Shown here piece by piece: positions 10,013-19,331 of a stretch of DNA of 64,000 nt. The number at the start of each line of letters is the position of its first letter. Within the stretch, counting starts at the first letter, position 1. The stretch is from Prochlorothrix hollandica PCC 9006 = CALU 1027 (GTDB lineage Bacteria; Cyanobacteriota; Cyanobacteriia; Prochlorotrichales; Prochlorotrichaceae). The position numbers were made by a program, and so were the translations under genes. The stretch lies in contig NZ_KB235933.1 in the NCBI RefSeq assembly GCF_000332315.1, positions 797,557 to 861,556 of the forward strand. Reading direction: 5' to 3'. A model generated the notes under the pieces. That model searched no databases and was not told where the DNA came from. It was given only the letters and a program-made list of their open reading frames with translations.

Positions 10013-11089
10013 TTAATCCAGTTGCTGCTGTTGCAATATGGCATCCAACAACACCTCCCCGCCCCAGCGCACCACATCCGCACAGGGTAGACCCGTTTCG
10101 GACTCGGTGTGGGCCAGGGCTGCTTGGGCCTCCGCCACCGACAGGCCAAAGGTATTGAGGGCAATGCCCACCACCGGAGCCGGGGTAAAGGCACCGGCGC
10201 TGCTGGCTAAGGCTTCGTAGAGGGCGATGACCTGGGGTAAGGGGGGAATGGGACATTCCGGACGCTTATAGATGTGGGCTTGGCCAGCCCGGTGCACCAA
10301 GAGCAGATGGGTGGGCTGGGAGCCTCGCACCAGGGGCAAGGGGGCGGTGGAACTGGGGTGCAACAGGGATCCCTGGCCTTCGATCCAGACCACATCTGCC
10401 CCAGCACCCTGGCGTAAGACCTGGGCCTCCACGGACCCTGCCGCAAAATCTACCCGCACTGCATCCAGGGGAATCCCTTCCCCGCAAATCATAATGCCCG
10501 CTTGCCCCGTGGCCACAAACCGCGATCGCAGCCCCCGATCCTGGGCCAGTCGGTTCAGCTCTAAACCAGTGGACATCTTACCCACCGCCATATCTGTGCC
10601 CACGGTCAACACCCGCCGACAGGACAGGTTCCGGGCCGCTGCGGTTGCTGTGGTCAAGCCGGGGGGTTCCTGGCGCAGATCCCAGACCCAGGGAGCCGAC
10701 GGCGATCCTGCTGCTGTCGCCAAGAGGGCCGCAATCTCCGGATCCAGGGCCAGTAACTGGTGCAAGCCATTGACCACCGACAACCCCGCTGCCACGGCTT
10801 GCCGCACTTCTTTTAACCAGGGCAAGGGCAACTGTCCCCCCAGGGGCGCAATGCCAATCACCAGTACATCGGGGTTATGGGCTAGGGCATCGGCCACGGA
10901 AGCCACGATCGGCACCGATCGATCAATCCCCGTCAGATCCCCCAGGGACTGGCCAGCGGTGTCTTGATCAATGACGACCACGATCGTCCCCTTGCGGTAG
11001 CGCAGCAGGGCTAAGCCGGTTTTGCCATCGATGCCATTCACGCCGCCATGGAGCAGCACCGCAACACGATGATCAGGGGTGAGTAACAT
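10013..11089 (-). CDS. DUF1611 family P-loop protein
   Basis: 358 residues. An N-terminal Rossmann-like half contains IVVVIDQDTAG and VLVIGIAPLGG; the C-terminal half begins with a P-loop, GTDMAVGKM (about 164-172), and contains DVVWIEGQGSLLHP. This is the DUF1611 architecture. Some relatives (DgcN) sit beside dipeptide epimerases and act on D-amino-acid derivatives; no epimerase is adjacent here, so the substrate is open. The ATG at 11089 fits the start of the conserved region. Confidence 0.85.
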   Translation of the reverse strand: MLLTPDHRVAVLLHGGVNGIDGKTGLALLRYRKGTIVVVIDQDTAGQSLGDLTGIDRSVPIVASVADALAHNPDVLVIGIAPLGGQLPLPWLKEVRQAVAAGLSVVNGLHQLLALDPEIAALLATAAGSPSAPWVWDLRQEPPGLTTATAAARNLSCRRVLTVGTDMAVGKMSTGLELNRLAQDRGLRSRFVATGQAGIMICGEGIPLDAVRVDFAAGSVEAQVLRQGAGADVVWIEGQGSLLHPSSTAPLPLVRGSQPTHLLLVHRAGQAHIYKRPECPIPPLPQVIALYEALASSAGAFTPAPVVGIALNTFGLSVAEAQAALAHTESETGLPCADVVRWGGEVLLDAILQQQQLD

Positions 11090-11116
11090 AAAATCTTATG
11101 GGTTAAGGATTTAAGG

Positions 11117-11194
11117 ATATCAACTTAAGCCGGGACAGTGGGGCACAGAGCACCCCACTACCCGTTAATCTTGTCCCGCTTTCAGCGGGAACCC
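11117..11194. repeat. Palindromic element, family 4, copy A
   Basis: About 78 bp: ATCAACTTAAGCCGGGACAG, an inverted GTGGGGC...GCCCCAC-type stem (here decayed), then TTGTCCCGC with a CGC/GCG arm ending GGGAACCC. The same element interrupts vapC at 34834. A third copy is at 60143. Confidence 0.8.
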
Positions 11195-11211
11195 GAATTT
11201 ACATAGATGTA

Positions 11212-11310
11212 GGGCACCGCGAAAAATCCAAATTCTCGCCCCTGGGCCAACGCAAGAATAGGGGTTGTGGCGGGCGGCGAAGCCGCCCAACCCAATTAAT
11301 CGAGGTGCCC
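11212..11310. repeat. GGGCACCTCGA palindromic element, family 2, copy B
   Basis: 99 bp, left end with one change (GGGCACCGCGA), right end TCGAGGTGCCC, central GGCGGCGAAGCCGCC hairpin. Confidence 0.9.
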
Positions 11311-11374
11311 TGTAACTATTCAGGGGGAAACTATTCAGGGGGAAAGTGAGTAGGGTTTCAGCCCCACGATCGCC

Positions 11375-11606
11375 GGTCAGAGCCGAATCAACGAGGTGCA
11401 TTTTACCTGGGAACCATCGGCCTCGGGTAGGGTTCTCGCCCCCGGGCCGACCCTCTTGGCGACCCACAACCGGGGCAACCACGGGGGGATTGCCCCTACC
11501 AAAATCGGTGAACCCACCCCAGTGACATGGACCCTCTCCAATCGCCTAAAGTCTGTTGTCTAGAGCCTGAAACCCTCATTCTCCTGTGGACCCCTGAATA
11601 ATTACT
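11375..11606. repeat. Dispersed 230-bp repeat, family 3, copy A
   Basis: About 230 bp closely matching 26399-26634. It contains GGGGCAACCACGGGGGGATT and ends CCTGAATAATTAC directly before a family 1 element, an order also found at 26399-26737. Shorter relatives lie at 20583 and 55267. No coding content recognised. Confidence 0.85.
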
Positions 11607-11709
11607 TACAGCAGTCCTAAATGGGTCGTATGGTGTGCCCCCGGAGAGGGCACACCACACCAAGGGTTTCAGCCGTCGAGATCCTTACAACTGATTTAGG
11701 GTTGCTGTA
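11607..11709. repeat. TA-flanked palindromic element, family 1, copy B
   Basis: 103 bp, TACAGCAGTCCTAAAT to ATTTAGGGTTGCTGTA, abutting the family 3 repeat. Followed by a short iteration of AGATTAAGGTGC up to the TIGR02588 stop. Confidence 0.9.
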
Positions 11710-11758
11710 ATAGATTAAGGTGCAGCAGATTAAGGTGCAGTAAATAAGGTGCAGCAGA

Positions 11759-12205
11759 TTAAGGTGCAGCGTCCTGGAGGGCTTGGGGACTGCGATAACT
11801 GGCCACCCGTAAACTTAAATCCCCATCCTGGGGATCATGGCTAAACACAAAACTTCCCTTAATGGTTTCACTGCTGGACAGGGAATCCACCTGTTGTTCC
11901 CCGGTTTCTGGTTCATCCCCCTCAATGCGCAGTTCCGCCATAATCTGAATGGCCTCTGCACTTTCTCCCCCCACATTGGTCACCGTAAAGGGCACATAAA
12001 ACGCCCCATCCACCACTCGAAACGGCTCGGTTAACTCCGCCTTCAGAATCGGGGGTTGGTTTTGGGTCACCAGTCCGGCATAGATAATTAACCCCACCAG
12101 GGTGATTAAAATGCCAGTGGCTAGGATAAAGGTGAACCACCGCAGGGGCGATCGGGCTGGGGAAACGGGGGCTTGGAGGGTTGGGGGCACAGGACTAGAA
12201 TCCAT
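11759..12205 (-). CDS. TIGR02588 family membrane-anchored protein
   Basis: About 148 residues from the ATG at 12205 (MDSSPVPPTLQAP). One transmembrane helix near residues 20-45 is followed by an extracytoplasmic Ig-like beta region (FYVPFTVTNVGGESAEAIQIMAEL). TIGR02588 proteins usually sit next to TIGR02587 membrane proteins, and that partner is the next gene upstream on the same strand. A longer start at 12250 would run into the family 1 element that separates the two genes, so I prefer 12205. Biochemical function unknown. Confidence 0.85.
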   Translation of the reverse strand: MDSSPVPPTLQAPVSPARSPLRWFTFILATGILITLVGLIIYAGLVTQNQPPILKAELTEPFRVVDGAFYVPFTVTNVGGESAEAIQIMAELRIEGDEPETGEQQVDSLSSSETIKGSFVFSHDPQDGDLSLRVASYRSPQALQDAAP

Positions 12206-12241
12206 AGTAGGAACCACATTGGAACCGCATTGTCTCAGGCT

Positions 12242-12343
12242 TACAGCCATCCTACATCAGTTGTAAGGTCTCGATGGCTGAAACCCTTTGGGGGGGGTGC
12301 GCCCTCCGGGCGCACCCCACACGACCCATTTCGGACGGCTGTA
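12242..12343. repeat. TA-flanked palindromic element, family 1, copy C
   Basis: 102 bp, more diverged copy (TACAGCCATCCTACAT to GGACGGCTGTA), placed between the TIGR02587 and TIGR02588 genes. Confidence 0.85.
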
Positions 12344-12353
12344 GAACTCAAGT

Positions 12354-13322
12354 TTAAACAATAATGCGCCCTGCTGCGCCACCCATGGAAGCGGGTAACC
12401 CCAAAACAATGGTGTAGCTGAGCCATTTTTGCCAGGGGTCTGTGGGTCCCAGTTTATGGAAAAACCAAAGCATGGCTACCGCCGCTCCCAGGGAAATCAG
12501 GTAAGCAATGATGGTTTCGCTGAAGGGCTTTTGGAATAGTCCCTGCTGGTGTTGGCGTTCGCTTTGGTTGGGGAAGCCCGCCACAAAAACAATGATGTAG
12601 GAAATGAGGAGGGAGGTGAGCATCAGCACCAAGAGCCAGAGGGTGGGGATATCGGTAGCCAGGATGGCGACTTCATCGGTGGGGGCAATGTTGAAGGCAA
12701 TGATAAACGCCCCCAACAGGGTGGCATCCAGATCGGCCAGGGTGTCTCCCCAGTCCAGGGGATGGGGCGTTGGCACAGGCTGGGGCACTGGGGGAGCTGG
12801 GGATCTGGCATCACCGGTAGCAGGCAGGGATCCCAGGAACAGGCGACGATCGCCCCCCAGCAAGGAGGAAGCCAGGGCTGACCCAAAGGAAAAGGGAATG
12901 GCTTCAAAGACAATTTTGCCCAGCACCTCCGGCAGGGGGGTGATCCAGGTAATGCGCCGCAGCAGAAACAACGAGAGGGTCGCACAGACCACCCCCACCC
13001 CCAACACCTCCAAGGTATCTATGGCACTCTGCCCCAGGGCGGGTCGCTGGTGTCGTCGTAACCCTTCCACCTGTAACAACAAAAACACCACCACAAAGCC
13101 AATGGCCAAGGCTCCCAACAGCCAGTAGGGGCGGGTGGTTTCCCCAATGACCCACAATTCCACGGTATAGAGCAGGGGCACCCCAAACAGGAAGCCCCCA
13201 GCGGCGCGGCGCAACAGATAGCGCAGGTCGTTGCGCCAGGAGGGTCGGGGTGGCCCTAGCTGGGGCTGTACGGACTGGGGCTGGGGTTGCGATAGCTCTG
13301 GTGGTGACGGTTGTGGTTCCAT
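12354..13322 (-). CDS. TIGR02587 family integral membrane protein
   Basis: 322 residues. A Pro/Gln-rich N-terminus of about 28 residues is followed by WRNDLRYLLRRAAGGFLFGVPLLYT and about seven hydrophobic segments. The block NIAPTDEVAILATDIP is a strongly conserved-looking loop. Its partner TIGR02588 gene lies directly downstream, separated by a family 1 repeat, so the two were probably one operon. The family is widespread in cyanobacteria and other bacteria but has no assigned function. Confidence 0.85.
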   Translation of the reverse strand: MEPQPSPPELSQPQPQSVQPQLGPPRPSWRNDLRYLLRRAAGGFLFGVPLLYTVELWVIGETTRPYWLLGALAIGFVVVFLLLQVEGLRRHQRPALGQSAIDTLEVLGVGVVCATLSLFLLRRITWITPLPEVLGKIVFEAIPFSFGSALASSLLGGDRRLFLGSLPATGDARSPAPPVPQPVPTPHPLDWGDTLADLDATLLGAFIIAFNIAPTDEVAILATDIPTLWLLVLMLTSLLISYIIVFVAGFPNQSERQHQQGLFQKPFSETIIAYLISLGAAVAMLWFFHKLGPTDPWQKWLSYTIVLGLPASMGGAAGRIIV

Positions 13323-13362
13323 GAAGTCTTTTCCTAGAGCAACGATCGGCTACCAAACATAA

Positions 13363-13461
13363 GGGCACCTCGATTCATTGGGTTGGGCGGCTTCGCCGCC
13401 CGCCACACCTCCTATTCTTGCGTTGCTACAGGGGCGAGAATTTGGATTTTTCGAGGTGCCC
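13363..13461. repeat. GGGCACCTCGA palindromic element, family 2, copy C
   Basis: 99 bp, opposite orientation to copy B, both ends perfect (GGGCACCTCGA and TCGAGGTGCCC), just upstream of the TIGR02587 gene. Confidence 0.9.
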
Positions 13462-13520
13462 ATAAGGCGGAAGAATTAAGGCGAAAGAATTAGGGGCAGA
13501 GCGCCCCACGGTAGGCGAAC

Positions 13521-14645
13521 TTACTCCTCAGCGTGATGGTCCGCCTCGTGGAGGAGAAAATAGGTGGTCATTTCGCCTCGGCCCTTGATGTCTACATCGC
13601 CCCGTTTTTGAAAACAGAACTTGGTTTTGAGACGATCGTACACCGGCTGCGTCACTTGAATGGTGTTGGGTATACCATTGGATTCCATGCGCGAAGCCAC
13701 ATTAACCGTATCGCCCCACAGATCATAACTAAATTTCTTTTTACCAATAACCCCCGCCGTGACTGGCCCTAAATTAATGCCAATGCGTAACTGTATGGGA
13801 TGACTTCGATCAAACTCAAACTGACTCATACACCGTTGCATCGCGATCGCCAGGTGGGCGATCGCTGTCGTATGATTCTCATGATATAAGGGTAATCCCC
13901 CCACCACCATATAGGCATCGCCGATAGTTTTGATCTTTTCCAGTTGATAGCTTTCTGTTAAATCATCAAAACAACTAAAGATACGATTGAGCAGGGTCAC
14001 CAAATCCTTGGAGTCCTTCGTAGAGGCTAGGTGGGTAAAGTCCACTAAGTCCGCAAAGAGGACACTAACATCCCCAAAGGCATCGGCAATAATGCCCTGA
14101 TTTTGCTTGAGGCGCTGGGCAATGGGAAACGGTAAAATATTGAGGAGCAAGCGATCGGCAGCGTCCTTCTGTTGGCGTAACTCTGCTTCGGCTGTCTGGG
14201 TTGCAACAATTTGCTGTTGCAAACGCTCGTTATTGTTTTGTAATTCCCGTTGCAGGGTCTGAATCCGTAATTGATTGTTGATGCGGGCGATAACTTCTGG
14301 AGCCTGAAACGGCTTATTGATATAATCAACACCACCCACCTCGAAGGCTTTTACTTTATCAAAAATAGCATCTAGGGCACTGAGAAAAATGATTGGTAAA
14401 TGCTCTGTTACCAGATTGTTCTTAAGCCAAGAGCAAACTTCATATCCATCTAGATCAGGCATTAAGATATCCAACAGAATCAAGTCGGGCATACAGCTTT
14501 CTAATACTGTTAGTGCCGCAGCCCCACTGTTTACTGTTAATACCTGATAGCCTTGCCGTTCTAGGATCATACTGATGAAATGCAGGTTTACTGCATTGTC
14601 ATCAACGACGAGGATAAGAGAATCTGAGGGATTTATGGTTTGCAT
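13521..14645 (-). CDS. Response regulator with class III adenylate cyclase output
   Basis: About 374 residues from the ATG at 14645. N-terminal receiver domain with acidic pocket (D15, D16), phospho-acceptor Asp near 59 (LILLDI) and the NKPF lysine; then a coiled-coil linker and a class III cyclase domain. Metal-binding Asp residues are in VLFADLVDF and KTIGDAYM; the purine-specifying Lys (EKIKTIG) and Asp (YDLWGDTVN) predict ATP rather than GTP, and the NVASRM transition-state Asn and Arg are present. It should make cAMP in response to phosphorylation by an unlinked kinase. An upstream in-frame ATG at 14672 is possible. Confidence 0.92.
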   Translation of the reverse strand: MQTINPSDSLILVVDDNAVNLHFISMILERQGYQVLTVNSGAAALTVLESCMPDLILLDILMPDLDGYEVCSWLKNNLVTEHLPIIFLSALDAIFDKVKAFEVGGVDYINKPFQAPEVIARINNQLRIQTLQRELQNNNERLQQQIVATQTAEAELRQQKDAADRLLLNILPFPIAQRLKQNQGIIADAFGDVSVLFADLVDFTHLASTKDSKDLVTLLNRIFSCFDDLTESYQLEKIKTIGDAYMVVGGLPLYHENHTTAIAHLAIAMQRCMSQFEFDRSHPIQLRIGINLGPVTAGVIGKKKFSYDLWGDTVNVASRMESNGIPNTIQVTQPVYDRLKTKFCFQKRGDVDIKGRGEMTTYFLLHEADHHAEE

Positions 14646-14770
14646 GAACCAACAAAATGCTACGGATGGCAACCGCAGAGGTGCGAAAGAGTTAATCTAA
14701 CGCCGTACTCCAAAGCGTTACTCTGGGGCGATCGGCAGGCAAAGCAACACGTTAGGAGGCTCTGTTGTTT

Positions 14771-14931
14771 GAGGCTAGTCTGGTGAGGCTAGTCTGGTGA
14801 GGCTAGTCTGGTGAGGCTAAGTAGGCTGGGTAAAATAAACAGGGTTAAAAGTGGCTGAAACCCTTACTCTGTTGTCATCTCTACCTCGGATTACTTATCC
14901 TGACCTACTTAGTTATCCTGACCTACTTAGT
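14771..14931. repeat. 14-bp tandem followed by dispersed repeat family 6, copy A
   Basis: Three copies of TCTGGTGAGGCTAG (about 14776-14818) lead into a family 6 repeat (14819-14931). The latter begins AAGTAGGCTGGGTAAAATAA and ends with the imperfect inverted form TTATCCTGACCTACTT, itself doubled. Other copies at 33848 and 48673. The remainder of 14646-15109 holds no gene I can see. Confidence 0.75.
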
Positions 14932-15109
14932 CTTTTGAGGCTAGTTTTACTCTAGCCTGATTCTTCAGTGAAACGAAATTCTGTTACGAATTTTGGTAGG
15001 ATTCCCCCGATATGGAGGCTGATGGCGGTGGACAACCACCCAACCGGATGTTGGTCATTTACCATAATTTCTCGGCGATCGACGTGATCAATCTTAAATA
15101 TTATCAACT

Positions 15110-16117
15110 ATGGCGACTAATTTTTATAAAAATCAATCAGAACCCAAAACAATCCTTAAATCTACTGGTATTGTTACCCTTTTAACGGATTTTGGGCTAC
15201 AGGATACCTATGTCGGTGCCATGAAAGGGGTGATGCTGGGTCTTCAGCCGTCCCTGATTCTGGTGGATTTGACCCATGAGATCCCCCCCCAACAGATCTT
15301 GGCGGCTAATTTTCAGTTAACCACCATCCAGGGCTATTTCCCGCCGGGAACCGTGCATTTGGCGGTGGTGGATCCGGGGGTGGGCACAACGCGACGGGCG
15401 ATCGCCGTGGCCACGGCCCAGGCTTGGCTAGTGGGTCCGGATAATGGCCTTTTCAGCGGTTTCCTAGCTCAGGATCCCCCGCTGGCGGCGGTGGAATTGA
15501 CTAATTCCCACTATTGGCGCACGCCCACCCCCAGCGCCACCTTTCAAGGGCGGGATATTTTTGCCCCGGTGGCGGCCCATCTGGCGGGGGGCGTTCCCCT
15601 AGCAGCCCTGGGCACTGCCATCGATCCCGCCACCTTGATCACCTTGCCCAACTTGGTGCCCCGCCGTTTTCCTGTCCGGGGGCGATCGCTAGACGGTTCC
15701 CCAGCCGATGCCAGTCCCACCACGGCCCTGGTGCCCTCGGACTCCCCGGACTCCCCGGACTCCCTGAGCGCTGCCCAATGGGTCTGGCAAGGGGTGGTGC
15801 AGCACATCGATCGCTTTGGCAATTTGATTACCTCAATTCCGGCCTCGGTTGTGCCCGCTGAACCCTGGTTAGTGCAACTGGAGTATCTCCAAATTCCAGC
15901 AGTGACCACCTATGGCACGCACAATGGCACGCACAATGGCACGCACAATAGTACGCACAATAGTACTCACCATGGCACCCAGACCCAAGGCCAGTTGGTA
16001 GCCCTGGTGGGTAGCCAAGGCTGGGTGGAAGTGGCGGTGAGTGGGGGCAGTGCCCAGGCCATTTTGGGGGTGACGGTAGGCCAACCGATCCAGGTGCGAA
16101 CCCGTGACGGCTGCTGA
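15110..16117 (+). CDS. SAM hydroxide adenosyltransferase family protein (DUF62)
   Basis: 335 residues. The opening IVTLLTDFGLQDTYVGAMKG and the block VDPGVGTTRRAIAV ... GPDNGLFS are diagnostic of the SAM-dependent halogenase/hydrolase fold; most bacterial members hydrolyse S-adenosylmethionine to adenosine and methionine. The C-terminal domain carries FGNLITSIP and FHTYG-equivalent residues. A low-complexity insertion of four-residue units (GTHN, later STHN) at about residues 268-290 is encoded by a 12-bp tandem repeat, and a second short repeat of DSPDSP lies near residue 215. Neither is part of the usual family core. Confidence 0.92.
   Translation: MATNFYKNQSEPKTILKSTGIVTLLTDFGLQDTYVGAMKGVMLGLQPSLILVDLTHEIPPQQILAANFQLTTIQGYFPPGTVHLAVVDPGVGTTRRAIAVATAQAWLVGPDNGLFSGFLAQDPPLAAVELTNSHYWRTPTPSATFQGRDIFAPVAAHLAGGVPLAALGTAIDPATLITLPNLVPRRFPVRGRSLDGSPADASPTTALVPSDSPDSPDSLSAAQWVWQGVVQHIDRFGNLITSIPASVVPAEPWLVQLEYLQIPAVTTYGTHNGTHNGTHNSTHNSTHHGTQTQGQLVALVGSQGWVEVAVSGGSAQAILGVTVGQPIQVRTRDGC
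15914..15978 (+). repeat. In-frame 12-bp tandem repeat inside the DUF62 gene
   Basis: About five units of GGCACGCACAAT or near variants, each encoding Gly-Thr-His-Asn or Ser-Thr-His-Asn. Later units carry base changes. Confidence 0.9.
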
Positions 16118-16179
16118 GGAGTAACCCTAAGCCGTAACCCTAAGCCGCAACCTTTACCCGCAGATTCCATCAAAACCGG

Positions 16180-16413
16180 CTAAAACTGCACTTCAAAGCC
16201 CTGATCTTCAAACTCGACGCGATCGCCCGTGCGCAACTTACGACCCCGGCGGGTTTCGATCTCATCATTGACTTGCACATAGCCCCCCTGAATCAAAATT
16301 TTGGCCTGTCCCCCCGTAGCCGCAATGCCCGTGAGCTTGAGGAATTGATCCAATTTAATGAAGGGTTGAGAGGCCGGGTCTGGGGTGCCGTCGGGGACTA
16401 GTTCTGGGTTCAT
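16180..16413 (-). CDS. S4-domain RNA-binding protein
   Basis: 77 residues from the ATG at 16413. The S4 fold is evident in FIKLDQFLKLTGIAATGG, QAKILIQGGYVQVNDEIETRRGRKLRTGDRVEF. It matches the small stand-alone S4 proteins (YbcJ/YaaA type) thought to bind structured RNA, possibly ribosomal. An upstream ATG at 16446 would add MLPWPCRGLPP, which does not look conserved. Single gene. Confidence 0.88.
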   Translation of the reverse strand: MNPELVPDGTPDPASQPFIKLDQFLKLTGIAATGGQAKILIQGGYVQVNDEIETRRGRKLRTGDRVEFEDQGFEVQF

Positions 16414-17182
16414 GGGTGGGAGTCCACGGCAAGGCCATGGCAACAATGGGGTGAGGATGATAGTTTAATGCAGGACAGCCCTGGGCGATCGTTCTGCGCA
16501 AGGTCTCAAAAAAATGACCCGCCACCAGGTTCATCTCTCCGGAGAGGTGGACACTGGGCGACGGGTGGGGCAACGGAAGGGACGGCCTGTGATCTTGGCG
16601 GTGGCAGCGGCAGATCTGGCCGCTACGGGGGAACCTTTCTACTGTTCCGAATTGCACAGGATTCACTCTGGGTTTTTGGGTGAGTCAGAGACTGGGGAAA
16701 ACATGATGGGCGATAAATGGGCGATAAAATAATGGGTAGGGATCCAGACGGAGGGACTGCACCTTCACCCCTGGGAAATTTTGCCCCCTTTGATCCTCAA
16801 CCATATCGGCTTGCCCCTGATCTAGAATCCGTAGTTTCCACAGTATGTTTCCACAGTATGTTTCCACAGTATTTTGTGAAGCATTGATGAAGCCCGTGAA
16901 CGGTATTGGACTCCTAGGCTTACCTCTAGGGGTTGTTTCTGGTACCCGGTCCCACGGATTAGGTCTAACTGGGGTACTGTCCCTCCGGTTGCTTGAGGCA
17001 GGTTGCTTGAGGCAGGTTGCTTGAGGCAGGGTCCGAGGGGATTACCTGGTTGACTGACACAAGATGCTGCCTTGGGCGGGGAAACCTAGCCCCTAGCAGG
17101 GTTTAGCCGAGATAGAGGTCAGGTTTTCGGACCCTATTGGTGGGGTGGGGTTTTGGCAAGTTTTGCCGGTCACTCAGGGGGA
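16414..17182. other. Intergenic region with short tandem repeats
   Basis: About 770 bp without a convincing gene. It contains iterations of GGGCGATAAA (near 16706-16730), GTTTCCACAGTAT three times (16834-16873), and a 14-bp unit GGTTGCTTGAGGCA three times (about 16987-17028). Near 17056-17100 is an inverted relative of the GGCGGGGTTTCCCCGCCC repeat also present at 23774 and 26738. Confidence 0.5.
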
Positions 17183-18829
17183 TTACCCCCGGTTTAAGGC
17201 ACTGAAGGGCAGCACCCGGAACACTTCGGCGGGGGTGGTTAAGCCTTGGTTGAGTTTGGCGATCGCCGCTTGCTGAAACGACGTATAGCCCCGCCGCTGG
17301 AGATATTGCCGTAAATCTACCACCGTTCCCTGGTAAATCAACTGGCGCACCCGATCGTCCACGTCCAGTAATTCCACCACCGCCTCTCGCCCCAGAAACC
17401 CAGAGTCAAAACATTGCTCGCAGCCCGTCCCCTTACGCCATGCCTCCGTGCTGTGGTTGGGGGATAGGCCCAGGCGCTGCAACTCGTCCGGGGTGGGGGT
17501 GGAGGGCACGCCGCAGTGGGGACAGATCCGCCGCACCAGACGCTGGGCCACAATGCCGATGAGGGCATCACTAATTAAACCGGGATCCGGTCCAATGTCC
17601 TTGAGGCGGGGGATGGTGCTGATGGCATCGTTGGTGTGGAGGGTGGTCAGCACCAGGTGACCGGTGAGGGCAGCTCGCACCGCTGTTTCGGCGGTTTCCT
17701 GATCCCGGATTTCCCCCACCATGATGATGTCGGGATCCTGGCGCAGGATCGATCGCAGCCCCGCCGCAAAGGTCATGCCCGCTTTCTCATTGACCTGGGT
17801 TTGGTTAATGCGCCTCAGCACATACTCCACGGGATCCTCCACAGTGATCACATTAACCTCCGAGGTGGCAATGGACTGGAGGCTGGTGTAGAGGGTGCTG
17901 GTTTTGCCGGAGCCAGTGGGACCGGTGAAGATAATCATGCCCTGGGGTTGGTGGAGCCAGCGATGGTAGATGGCGAGGGCTGGGGGCGTAAAACCCAGGT
18001 CATCCAGGGACTCAAAGGGGTTTTGCTGGGGTAATAGGCGGATAACGGCCTTCTCACCGCCAATGCAGGGCAGCGTACTGACCCGCATATCCAGCCCTAC
18101 GGAAGCCGTGTCCCCCGCCTTATACTTTTCCCCAATGCGGCCATCCTGGGGGCGACGGCTGTCGGAAATATCCATCTCTGACATGACCTTAAGGGCAACA
18201 ATCACCCGCCGTTTCAGGGCCGGATCGAGGGTGGTGATGTCCCGCAGAACCCCGTCAATGCGATAGCGAACCCGCAGACCTTCTGCCGCTGGTTCCAGGT
18301 GAATATCACTGGCTCGGTTGCGTAGTGCCCCAGAAATAATGGTTTTGAGGCGACTAATTTGATCAACGGCTTTTTTAAGGAATATCTCTGTGACTTCACT
18401 AATATCTTCCTGTTCAGTTTGCCCGGTGAGGGGGTTGATCAGTTGATCGGCATTAATGTGGTTGGGATCGAGGCGGGTGGTGTGGTACCAGGTGCGATAA
18501 CTTTTTTCCGAAATGGGCAGGACTTTGATTTGACACAGCCCTTGGTAAGCCATCTGTTCCACCAGATCTGGCTCCACGGCCTGGGGACTGCCCAAGTAGT
18601 AGCAGTTTTGCCACAGCAACAGGGGCAGCAGGGGGGGCAGGGTTTGCCGCTGACCGGAGGCCGATCGCAGCCCTTCTGGAAACTCCCGAAAAAAGCGCTG
18701 GCTCACCTCCGTATCCAAGAGGGTCAAGTTTACGGCTCCTTTGCTGTCTACCAGTAGTTTCAGGGCTTCGTCACAGGTGATGATTTGCTGGCGGAGGCGT
18801 TGCCATGCCGATCGGGCGCTAGTATCCAT
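17183..18829 (-). CDS. GspE/PulE/PilB-type secretion or pilus assembly ATPase
   Basis: Hexameric cytoplasmic ATPase of the type II secretion/type IV pilus family, 548 residues. It has an N-terminal domain, the ASDIHLEP block (173-180), Walker A GPTGSGKT (303-310), the Asp box ITVEDPVEY, the Walker B region DIIMVGEIRDQET, the His box LTTLHTNDA, and a C-terminal tetracysteine zinc site (CPHC and CEQC). It is shorter than typical PilB (about 670), lacking part of the N-terminal extension, so it may be a second PilB-like ATPase (as in cyanobacterial HpsB or PilB2) rather than the main pilus motor. No other pilus gene is adjacent. Confidence 0.92.
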   Translation of the reverse strand: MDTSARSAWQRLRQQIITCDEALKLLVDSKGAVNLTLLDTEVSQRFFREFPEGLRSASGQRQTLPPLLPLLLWQNCYYLGSPQAVEPDLVEQMAYQGLCQIKVLPISEKSYRTWYHTTRLDPNHINADQLINPLTGQTEQEDISEVTEIFLKKAVDQISRLKTIISGALRNRASDIHLEPAAEGLRVRYRIDGVLRDITTLDPALKRRVIVALKVMSEMDISDSRRPQDGRIGEKYKAGDTASVGLDMRVSTLPCIGGEKAVIRLLPQQNPFESLDDLGFTPPALAIYHRWLHQPQGMIIFTGPTGSGKTSTLYTSLQSIATSEVNVITVEDPVEYVLRRINQTQVNEKAGMTFAAGLRSILRQDPDIIMVGEIRDQETAETAVRAALTGHLVLTTLHTNDAISTIPRLKDIGPDPGLISDALIGIVAQRLVRRICPHCGVPSTPTPDELQRLGLSPNHSTEAWRKGTGCEQCFDSGFLGREAVVELLDVDDRVRQLIYQGTVVDLRQYLQRRGYTSFQQAAIAKLNQGLTTPAEVFRVLPFSALNRG

Positions 18830-18897
18830 GGATCAGGAGCCAAGGTAAAGGAATGGGGCACTCATAACCGGAGGTTAATCCTAGCTTAAAGCAAGGA

Positions 18898-19000
18898 TAC
18901 AGCAGTCCTAAATGGGTCGTGTGGTGTGCCCCCGGAGGGGGCACACCACACCAAGGGTTTCAGCCATCGAGATCCTTACAACTGATTTAGGAGTGCTGTA
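18898..19000. repeat. TA-flanked palindromic element, family 1, copy D
   Basis: 103 bp, TACAGCAGTCCTAAAT to GATTTAGGAGTGCTGTA, between the GspE-like gene and the Fic gene. The rest of 18830-19331 shows no gene. Confidence 0.9.
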
Positions 19001-19331
19001 GATCCGGAGTGGCTGACACAACTGGCCAGAACCCAACTTTACGGGAAGGGTCAGCAAATTCGACGACGAATACAAATTCGATGTCTTAATGGCCATCATT
19101 CCCCCCTGAATTGAGTCACACCTTTCACCCCTTGCGGCTTCGGTTACCGCAGTCCCTTAGGGCAAGTGATCATACCCCACCACACCCCTACCACACCCGA
19201 TCGCGATCCCACCCCAGCACCCCAAATCCCCCTTGCTCTTGCGGCGAATCGGGTTCATAATCACAGCAAAAGCTGCGGGGATTAAAGGCTGGGAGATTAA
19301 GAACTAGAGCCGTCAAAGGGGTAGAGGACAG

